From assembly GCA_003023165.1 (NCBI GenBank), contig PXSD01000100.1:1-10138 (forward strand): a DNA stretch of 10,138 nucleotides, written 5' to 3'. Position numbers and translations under genes: made by a program. A model generated the notes under the pieces. It ran no database searches and had not been told where the DNA came from. It saw only the letters and a program-made list of their open reading frames with translations. Below are positions 1 through 4,365 of the stretch, in pieces (position 1 is the first letter of the stretch; every line of letters starts with the position of its first letter). The DNA comes from Halobacteriales archaeon QS_9_67_15. Lineage in GTDB: Archaea; Halobacteriota; Halobacteria; Halobacteriales; Haloarculaceae.

Positions 1-487
1 CGCGCTCTTCCATGAGTTCCGCGTCGATGTCTTCCTGCGTGAAGTCGAAGAACTCGTCCTCGGGGAGTTCGACGTCAAGCACCGGCAGGTCGACGGGGTT
101 GCCCTCGCGGTCGAACGCCTGCCAGTCGGTCTCGCCGTAGGGCGCACCGATGATGATGTGGACCTTGCCCTTCCCGAAGGTCTGGAGGTCCTCGTCGCTG
201 GGTCGGAGAACGCCGTTGGGGTGGGAGTGGACCGACCCGGCGGCCCGGGAGTCGTTGGGGATCATGCTGGTCTTGACCGTCGCGCTGACGGGGTTCGATT
301 CGGTACCGGGGATGACGAGCACGTCCGTCAGGACGGTACCCTCGTGACCGAGGTCGAACTTGCGAGCGTCCTCGCCGCGCAGAAAGCCCATGTACTCGTC
401 TGGGTGGGCGTCCTCCGAGGCTTCGAGCGCGAACTCCAGCGCAGCCTCGGCGATACCGACCACCTCGCCCGAGCGGAACAGTCCCAT
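1..487 (-). CDS. JAMM/MPN+ metalloprotease, desampylase-like (3' end outside window)
   Basis: The minus strand from the ATG at 485-487 is open to the left edge, giving 162 codons without a stop, so the C-terminus is missing. The JAMM zinc-protease signature is complete: Glu31 in DEYMGFLRG, then HSHPNGVLRPSDED with His87, His89, Ser97 and Asp100, matching E-x(n)-H-S-H-x7-S-x2-D. In haloarchaea this family (HvJAMM1/2 of Haloferax) cleaves the isopeptide bonds that join ubiquitin-like SAMP proteins to their targets, and acts in the cytoplasm. The visible length already spans most of the usual small stand-alone JAMM domain. The start MGLFRSGEVV was chosen because there is no in-frame ATG just upstream and a TATA-like stretch lies about 26 nt away; an in-frame GTG two codons upstream is possible. 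It is transcribed away from the RecJ-like gene at 4366. Family assignment is firm; which paralogue (JAMM1 or JAMM2) is inferred from the recJ neighbour only. Confidence 0.93.
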   Translation of the reverse strand, partial: MGLFRSGEVVGIAEAALEFALEASEDAHPDEYMGFLRGEDARKFDLGHEGTVLTDVLVIPGTESNPVSATVKTSMIPNDSRAAGSVHSHPNGVLRPSDEDLQTFGKGKVHIIIGAPYGETDWQAFDREGNPVDLPVLDVELPEDEFFDFTQEDIDAELMEER

Positions 488-508
488 GCCCACGACTCGG
501 GTAGCGCG

Positions 509-524
509 CGTAACAAGGCTTTCC
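509..524 (-). promoter_or_regulatory. Possible BRE/TATA promoter of the JAMM gene
   Basis: On the minus strand, GGAAAG followed by CCTTGTTACG sits roughly 26 nt upstream of the JAMM ATG at 487, the spacing expected for a leaderless haloarchaeal transcript. The TATA match is weak. The 75-nt structured repeat lies directly upstream of it. Confidence 0.35.
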
Positions 525-531
525 AAACCAT

Positions 532-606
532 CTTTTTCCCGGAGGGGTGTCCTCGCGCTCTGCGAGCGCTGCGGGCATCCCTCCGGCAAAGACATGGGTG
601 AAAAAG
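532..606 (+). repeat. 75-nt structured palindromic repeat, copy A
   Basis: The element is bounded by CTTTTTC (532-538) and GAAAAAG (600-606), which can pair as a 7-bp outer stem. Directly inside is a 14-bp hairpin (539-552 with 573-586, two G-T wobbles) around a 20-nt apical part that itself contains GCGCTC-TGC-GAGCGC. Between the hairpin and the closing arm is an unpaired 13-nt strand, CAAAGACATGGGT. Copy B at 4234-4308 has the same 75-nt length in the opposite orientation. Stem differences between the copies largely preserve pairing. The flanking GGGAAAAAGATGGT on the gene side is also shared. It lies about 20 nt beyond the likely TATA box of the JAMM gene. Function is unknown: it could be a dispersed non-autonomous repeat, a DNA cruciform, or part of a transcript. 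Confidence 0.8.
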
Positions 607-607
607 G

Positions 608-636
608 CCGAACTCGCGCCTGCGGCGCGAGTTCGG
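608..636. repeat. Perfect 13-bp hairpin with TGC triloop
   Basis: CCGAACTCGCGCC at 608-620 and its exact reverse complement at 624-636 surround TGC. It starts one base after copy A of the 75-nt repeat. The core GCGCC-TGC-GGCGC is shared with the hairpin at 4184-4204 (read on the minus strand), suggesting a related secondary module. No T-run follows, so a classical terminator is not indicated. Confidence 0.7.
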
Positions 637-665
637 TGTCTCGCGGAGTGTAACGACGCGAGGCT

Positions 666-686
666 CGGTAGCGCTGTGCGCTACCG
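666..686. repeat. Perfect 9-bp hairpin with TGT triloop
   Basis: CGGTAGCGC (666-674) and GCGCTACCG (678-686) are exact reverse complements separated by three bases. It belongs to a short series of unrelated stems with 3-nt loops between the JAMM gene and the beta-helix gene. Confidence 0.6.
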
Positions 687-724
687 GTGTCCGCGGGAGT
701 GAGAACCGCGAACGACCGCGGGCT

Positions 725-745
725 CGTCAGAGCGGAGCTCTGACG
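725..745. repeat. Perfect 9-bp hairpin with GGA triloop
   Basis: CGTCAGAGC (725-733) and GCTCTGACG (737-745) are exact reverse complements separated by GGA. The stem sequence differs from the two hairpins before it, but the stem length and loop size match the one at 666-686. Confidence 0.6.
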
Positions 746-827
746 GTGAACCGCGCTCGCTTCGCTCACGGCGATGCCGTTCGCTTCGAGGCGCTCGTTC
801 CACTCGCGCCTCGCTCCGCTCGCGCGG

Positions 828-1976
828 ATGCTCAGTGCAGAGCAGACGCGTAGTAGAGACACGAGCAGGCAACGGAATCTTGACGGGTTCGATTCGCTGC
901 AAGCTGCTGTTGATGCCGTCCCCGAGGGCGGTGAGTTGTTAGTGCCCGTTGGAGACAATCGTGTGTCTAATATCGGGACCGCGACATTCAGCAAAAATAT
1001 CACGATCCGCGGGCAAGGATCTGGCCGGAGCAATGCCAGCGACAGTGCGGGTGCAGTGATCCGCCAGGACACGACGGATGGTCCCGTCATCGATAATACT
1101 GCGACAGTAGACGGTGACACGTGTGATACGAAAATATTCAACCTCGGACTACTGGCCAGTACCGACAATTCTGGCGACTCTGCAGGCGCTCTCGTGCGGT
1201 TTGATGGGGTTTGGAGGCCCATTATTAGAGACTGCTATTTTTCGATGCGCAGCCGGGTCGCAAAAGCCATCATCTGTCAAGGGGGGACTTTCGGCTTCAG
1301 CCTCTCGTCATCTTACGTTCGGCAAGGTGGCGCAACAAAAGTCGTCGATATTGATGCAACGGGCGGGGACTTCGACATCAAAAACTCGTGGATCAGTGGG
1401 GATGGATCAAATTATGACCCCATCGTTTACATCAACGTAGACTCGGACGTGACCCTCAGCGACGGTCAAATAGCTGGCGGGGGAGCGAGCACTGGATTGG
1501 CCTTATATGGAGTCAGCGGCGCGGACATCTCTTGCAGATTTGAGAAGTTAGACACCGGGGTGAGACTTGGCGTGGCTGGCGACTCGAACAGCACCGTCCG
1601 GGATGCGAGGATCAACCCAGGGATGCACGCGGTCGGGATCAACGATTACTGCATTGACCACGCAAATACGCTTGGGACAGTGGTCAACAGCCCGCAAGAG
1701 ATACGGAACGGGTCCGACACTGAAGTCGCTATTCGGTGGCAGTCGGATTCGACTGTCGACACCTTTCAGCTGACCCACTCTTTCCGCAAGCTGGACTTCG
1801 ACGTGTCGGGGGGACCGTTCAACCTGTCGGGCGAGTATACCGGGATGTTCACCAATACGTTCCGGTCTGACATCCTGACGCCGAACGAGGGTAGGACTCT
1901 CTACAACTCCGACGACGGCAATCTAAACATCTACGACGGCAGTGGCTGGATACTACCCGACGGGACCAGCACATAA
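828..1976 (+). CDS. Right-handed beta-helix protein, pectate-lyase/tailspike-like
   Basis: This is a 382-residue product from the ATG at 828; the frame is open back to an ATG at 774, but those 18 codons lie in palindromic repeat DNA and look non-coding. Residues about 20-60 (DGFDSLQAAVDAVPEGGELLVPVG) are the typical entry into a Pectate_lyase_3-type parallel beta-helix. They are followed by rungs with recurring I-R-D, I-K-N-S-W and V-R-D-A turns. The C-terminal end, with LYNSDDGNLNIYDGSGW, resembles the short strand-turn motif common at the ends of phage tail and receptor-binding proteins. A role in binding or cleaving surface glycans is inferred. No signal peptide or active-site residues could be assigned. 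Codon use is much less GC-biased than the neighbours, and no promoter is visible upstream. The N-terminal domain expected in a full tailspike is absent, so the gene may be 5'-truncated and silent. Confidence 0.75.
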   Translation: MLSAEQTRSRDTSRQRNLDGFDSLQAAVDAVPEGGELLVPVGDNRVSNIGTATFSKNITIRGQGSGRSNASDSAGAVIRQDTTDGPVIDNTATVDGDTCDTKIFNLGLLASTDNSGDSAGALVRFDGVWRPIIRDCYFSMRSRVAKAIICQGGTFGFSLSSSYVRQGGATKVVDIDATGGDFDIKNSWISGDGSNYDPIVYINVDSDVTLSDGQIAGGGASTGLALYGVSGADISCRFEKLDTGVRLGVAGDSNSTVRDARINPGMHAVGINDYCIDHANTLGTVVNSPQEIRNGSDTEVAIRWQSDSTVDTFQLTHSFRKLDFDVSGGPFNLSGEYTGMFTNTFRSDILTPNEGRTLYNSDDGNLNIYDGSGWILPDGTST

Positions 1977-2088
1977 CTCTCAGTGGGCGTGCGAATTGAC
2001 TGTTGCGAGTCCTACCAGTTTCAGAGGATGTTCAGAGCGCCATGCAAAACGCAGGGTGCGGTCATAATCATACTACATTTTGTCGGAG

Positions 2089-2100
2089 TGACATACTTAG
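2089..2100 (+). promoter_or_regulatory. Possible TATA box of the broken lipoprotein gene
   Basis: TGACATACTTAG is centred about 28 nt upstream of the ATG at 2124, as for a short or absent leader. The match to the haloarchaeal TATA consensus is partial. The preceding 1977-2088 holds no recognisable feature. Confidence 0.25.
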
Positions 2101-2123
2101 CACAAGACCGTGATAACCTATTC

Positions 2124-2386
2124 ATGCCCTCCAGAGGCCGTGTTCTTACCGAGACAAGCGCACTTGTCGCCGGAGTCTTGGCTGGGTGTGCAGCCTCCAA
2201 GACTGTCACTGGGGTCGTGTATAAAGGCCGTCCACATCGGTGTGCCCGCGGCTTCCGAAACCCCTCATCGGCTGTCACTTACAACGCTCACGTATGACGG
2301 AGACAGGAAGACTGTGAGAGATTTGCTCAACTGGCTTAGACCATTCAGACCGGGCAGGCCGACGAATCCAAAGGCCAGACGACGGT
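2124..2386 (+). pseudogene. Small Tat/lipobox-like lipoprotein, frame broken near 2222-2226
   Basis: The ATG at 2124 opens with MPSRGRVLTETSALVAGVLAGC, which resembles a haloarchaeal Tat lipoprotein signal: a basic start, a hydrophobic stretch and an LAGC lipobox. The usual twin Arg is reduced to R-G-R. After TVTGVVYK the frame becomes arginine-rich and stops at 2297. The +1 frame continues more plausibly from about 2223 as KAVHIGVPAASETPHRLS and LTTLTYDGDRKTVRDLLNW. The join falls in the short A run of TATAAAGG, so a loss of two A (or gain of one base) explains it. Intact, it would be a secreted, lipid-anchored protein of roughly 85-90 residues with unknown role. The right end is uncertain; the second frame runs on without a stop into the antisense of the next gene. 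The family is not identified, and the reading as one broken gene is inference. Confidence 0.42.
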
Positions 2387-3049
2387 TCAGGTCGCTTCCT
2401 CAAGTGACTCTCGGGCCGTCTCGAGATCCGCTATCACGGAGTCCAGTGCCTCAAGTGCGGTCTCGGGGCCATGAAACGACCGAAGCGACTGGACGCGGTT
2501 GTGGACCGCCTTGCGACAGGCGTCGATCTCCTCGTGCCAATCATGGCCGTTCTGTTTCATGAGGAGGTGGAGTAACACCCACTCCCCAACCGGAACTGGG
2601 TTCTTGTCCGTGGGCTCGCCGACCGGCGGGAGGTTCTCGTTGAACTCCTCCAGCATCGCCAGCGTCGTCTCCGTAGCAAGCGGCCTGAGCCGGTACATCA
2701 GCTCGCCGCCGCGCTCGCCGAAGTTCTCGATCATTTTTGCGCGAGCGTTCTCGTACGCCGGCCGGAAACCTTTCGTCTCCCAGTCGTCGAGCAGACCCTC
2801 GGACTGGAGCCGCTCCCAGCGTTCACGCTCGGCCGCGACTGCAGGATCCGGGTCTGGAGCACCGTTGACGACGAGGATGACTCCACCGCCGTCGACAACC
2901 TCACCGCCTTCCAACTCGATCGGATCGTGTTCGGCGGTGCTGCCGAACCGCCAGAACCACGCTGAGTCGACTGTCTCAAGTGTCGTCAGACGGTCCCACG
3001 CGTCGATCATGTACTGCCGCAAGAACTCTCGTTCGCGGTCGATAGACAT
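2387..3049 (-). CDS. Conserved-looking haloarchaeal protein of unknown function
   Basis: This gives a 220-residue acidic protein from the ATG at 3049 (MSIDREREFLRQYMIDAWDRL). An ATG at 3076 and a TTG at 3103 are in frame, but the added residues contain rare codons and no acidic residues, so the shorter form was chosen. I do not recognise the family. Visible features are a Trp-rich early segment (DAWDRL, AWFWRFG), a glycine turn (DGGGVILVVNG), a long helical middle (ENARAKMIENFGERGGEL, YRLRPLATETTLAMLEEF), a conserved-looking LMKQNGHDWHEEIDACRKA, and a helical, charged C-terminus. There are no membrane segments or signal peptide, so it is probably cytoplasmic. Codon use is closer to the chromosomal norm than in the beta-helix gene, and the frame is intact. 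This makes it the best-preserved gene of the island. It may have moved in with it, or be a chromosomal gene whose neighbours decayed. Confidence 0.8.
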   Translation of the reverse strand: MSIDREREFLRQYMIDAWDRLTTLETVDSAWFWRFGSTAEHDPIELEGGEVVDGGGVILVVNGAPDPDPAVAAERERWERLQSEGLLDDWETKGFRPAYENARAKMIENFGERGGELMYRLRPLATETTLAMLEEFNENLPPVGEPTDKNPVPVGEWVLLHLLMKQNGHDWHEEIDACRKAVHNRVQSLRSFHGPETALEALDSVIADLETARESLEEAT

Positions 3050-3175
3050 CCGGAACGTCACCTGTGTACTCCGCATACGATTCAATAGGAAAAACGCGAT
3101 CAAAAATGCTCGCAGAACGGGTTTTCAGTAGTCCGGCCGATATGTTACGCCGTCGCGTCACCCACGGACGCGTTC

Positions 3176-3512
3176 TCAGACTCCGAACGGGGACGCGAGA
3201 TGGACATGGATGAGTCGGTCGCAATCCTCGTTCCCGCAGATCGGACACGTCTGCTCGTCGCGTTGGGACTTCGCGGTGTCGGTGACGACCCCATCTGTCG
3301 CGGCGACAACGACGCGCTCGCCGCGGTAGTTCAGTTCGTACCCGTCCTTTGTTCAGGTGGTAATTGAATCGTCCGGAATCATCGACCCCGGTGCGGGTTC
3401 TGAGGTCCGTGAACAACAAAGGCTCCCCTGCACTCGCCAGCGCGCGTAGGATGTCCGTTCGGACCTCGTGTCCGAGGGCGTCGAGTGCCTCCTCAAAGCC
3501 ACTATCAGTCAT
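3176..3512 (-). pseudogene. ArsR-like winged-helix regulator with C-terminal Cys motif, broken by a small deletion
   Basis: From the ATG at 3512 the product begins MTDSGFEEALDALGHEVRTD and continues ILRALASAGEPLLFTDLRTR and GVDDSGRFNYHLNK. This is the first part of the winged-helix domain common to haloarchaeal ArsR/HTH regulators. The frame then turns into Arg-rich nonsense. From about 3352 the next frame resumes the family pattern: KDGYELNYRGERVVVAATDG, then CPICGNEDCDRLIHVHL with its CxxC...C cysteines, ending at a TGA at 3176-3178. The normal wing segment between HLNK and DGYEL (about ten residues in relatives, from memory) is absent. At the join, AACAAAGGAC contains ACAAA, which reads in a different phase in each half. 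This fits a 3n+2-base deletion between short ACAAA repeats. The promoter is intact, but the product cannot be a normal regulator. Confidence 0.8.
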
Positions 3513-3528
3513 ACAGGCTGTTCCCGTA

Positions 3529-3552
3529 CGTAGTAATATATTTTTTCTTCGG
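3529..3552 (-). promoter_or_regulatory. Strong BRE/TATA promoter of the winged-helix pseudogene
   Basis: On the minus strand CCGAAGAAAA (3543-3552) is followed by AATATATTA (3534-3542). The TATA centre is about 26 nt upstream of the ATG at 3512. This is a near-ideal haloarchaeal promoter for a leaderless transcript, and it remains intact although the gene is broken. Confidence 0.7.
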
Positions 3553-3586
3553 TAAGAGACCTATAGATTAACATAGGTGATGGCAG

Positions 3587-4093
3587 TCACGAGACGAATC
3601 GTAGCTGATAATTACGGTAGATGTCGTAGCGGACCATCTGCCGGCCGTCATTAATCACGCCAGCATCTTTCTCAATGTTACTGTCGATAAATGGCCACTT
3701 GTGGAGTTGCCGCAACACCTCCCGATAGCCGGCCGAATACGGGTGGAGTTCACTGTATCCATTGGACTCCGCTGTCTCGATCACGTCATAAGCTTCGGTC
3801 GAAAGGTCCTCGCGCGCGAACCGTGCGTCAACGAACTGCGCACGGAGGATCGCTTCCATCTGCTAGGGGTCGTCTGCAACAGCCTCTACCGTCGCTCGGT
3901 AGACGGGTTCGTAGAAGGTTTCGCGGGAGATGTCCACTGCGTACGTTGTGTTCCGGTACGTGATGCGAGAGGGACCATCCTCAGCTAATACTTCGCTCAC
4001 TTCGACAGTATCATCACTGCGATACACATATCCGCCATGCTGGACCAGTCCCACCGGCATGCCACCCTTGTTACCGCGCGCTCGTGCTGCCAT
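3587..4093 (-). pseudogene. Unrecognised ORF interrupted by an in-frame TAG
   Basis: Two ORFs, 4093-3863 (76 residues, starting MAARARGNKGGMPVGLVQHG) and 3859-3587 (90 residues, starting MEAILRAQFVDARFAREDLS), share one frame. They are separated only by TAG (3863-3865) and one CAG codon. Read through, they give about 168 residues with consistent composition: a beta-rich first half (GGYVYRSDDTVEVSEV, RITYRNTTYAVDISRETFYE) and a helical second half ending QMVRYDIYRNYQLRFVS. A CAG-to-TAG nonsense change is the simplest cause; two coupled small genes are the alternative. The frame has a TGA just upstream (4112-4114). An ATG at 4137 in another frame (MSTGNESPDQFASPTWQHER) may be the original start, with a second frame loss near 4080. 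I do not recognise the family. Its place beside a regulator of the same strand suggests accessory or viral DNA. Confidence 0.55.
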
Positions 4094-4183
4094 GTAGGCG
4101 ACGCGAACTGATCAGGGGATTCATTTCCGGTGGACATAGAGTCAATCATCCTTGACCGGATCTGTGAGGGCCTGTGTTAGTGT

Positions 4184-4204
4184 CCGCGCGCCGCAGGCGC
4201 GCGG
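4184..4204. repeat. Perfect 9-bp hairpin with GCA triloop
   Basis: CCGCGCGCC (4184-4192) and GGCGCGCGG (4196-4204) are exact reverse complements. On the minus strand its centre GCGCC-TGC-GGCGC equals the centre of the hairpin at 608-636. Both hairpins lie on the island side of a 75-nt repeat copy, at different distances (1 and 29 nt). Confidence 0.6.
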
Positions 4205-4233
4205 TTCACGGGACCGAACGCAGTGAGGTCACA

Positions 4234-4308
4234 CTTTTTCACCCATGTTTTTGCTGGTGGGGTTCCCGCAGCGAGCGAAGCGAGCGAGGAAACCCCACCG
4301 GGAAAAAG
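4234..4308 (-). repeat. 75-nt structured palindromic repeat, copy B (inverted)
   Basis: On the minus strand it runs from CTTTTTC (4302-4308) to GAAAAAG (4234-4240), exactly the length of copy A. The main hairpin pairs 4254-4267 with 4288-4301, with one wobble and one mismatch. Relative to copy A, the fifth base pair changes A-T to T-A and the eleventh G-C to T-A, both compensatory. The unpaired strand CAAAAACATGGGT differs by one base. The 20-nt apical part differs at five sites and here is a direct repeat, GCTCGC-TTC-GCTCGC, rather than an inner hairpin. The element sits about 25 nt upstream of the recJ-like TATA box, mirroring copy A and the JAMM gene. Confidence 0.8.
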
Positions 4309-4326
4309 ATGGTGGTGAAAGATTTT

Positions 4327-4338
4327 CCGAAGCTTAAA
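4327..4338 (+). promoter_or_regulatory. BRE/TATA promoter of the RecJ-like gene
   Basis: CCGAAG (BRE-like) followed by CTTAAA is centred about 26 nt before 4362, only four bases upstream of the ATG at 4366. This predicts a leaderless or nearly leaderless transcript and supports the chosen start over the longer open frame. Confidence 0.6.
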
Positions 4339-4365
4339 CTGCTGTCGGAGCGGATTCGTCTCCAT

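Larger units (their letters stand above)
488..827. other. Gene-free, palindrome-rich intergenic stretch
   Basis: No coding sequence is supported across these 340 bases. ORFs here are arginine- and serine-rich and lack any recognisable domain. The stretch holds the JAMM promoter, the 75-nt structured repeat at 532-606, perfect hairpins with 3-nt loops at 608-636, 666-686 and 725-745, a weaker 6-bp inverted repeat (640-645 with 657-662), and GCTCGCTTCGCTC-type repeats at about 753-766 and 807-824. The same GCTCGCTTCGCTC motif appears in the loop of the second repeat copy near 4272-4286. Confidence 0.7.
637..4183. mobile_element. Probable inserted, decaying genomic island between the JAMM and RecJ-like genes
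   Basis: The DNA between the two inverted 75-nt repeats is visibly richer in A/T and less codon-biased than the genes on both sides, especially about 880-2300 and 3480-4140. It contains a virus-like beta-helix gene and three genes with disabling lesions. No integrase, transposase or tRNA was found, and no clear direct repeat of an attachment site is visible, so the mode of entry is unknown. Borders are approximate: the left one probably lies within 750-880 and the right one between about 4093 and 4234. Confidence 0.4.

Noticed and set aside
75..578. A 167-codon minus-strand open frame over the left end
   Set aside because: It is Arg/Pro/Gly-rich and out of frame with the JAMM protease, whose catalytic motif is complete in the other frame.
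774..827. Start of the beta-helix gene at 774
   Set aside because: The first 18 codons are GCTCGCTTCGCTC-type repeat DNA giving an Arg/Ser-rich peptide. The ATG at 828 is preferred, although even this start lacks a visible promoter.
532..830. CRISPR array or terminator cluster in the palindromic stretch
   Set aside because: There are no regularly spaced identical repeats with unique spacers, and no T-runs follow the hairpins.
3863..3865. TAG read as pyrrolysine or other recoding
   Set aside because: Haloarchaea are not known to use pyrrolysine, no Pyl genes are visible, and a CAG-to-TAG nonsense change is simpler.
4174..4365. Longer N-terminus for the RecJ-like protein
   Set aside because: The extra codons are the 75-nt repeat and promoter. 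The added residues are Arg/Ser-rich, and a TATA box at 4333-4338 places the transcript start near 4362.
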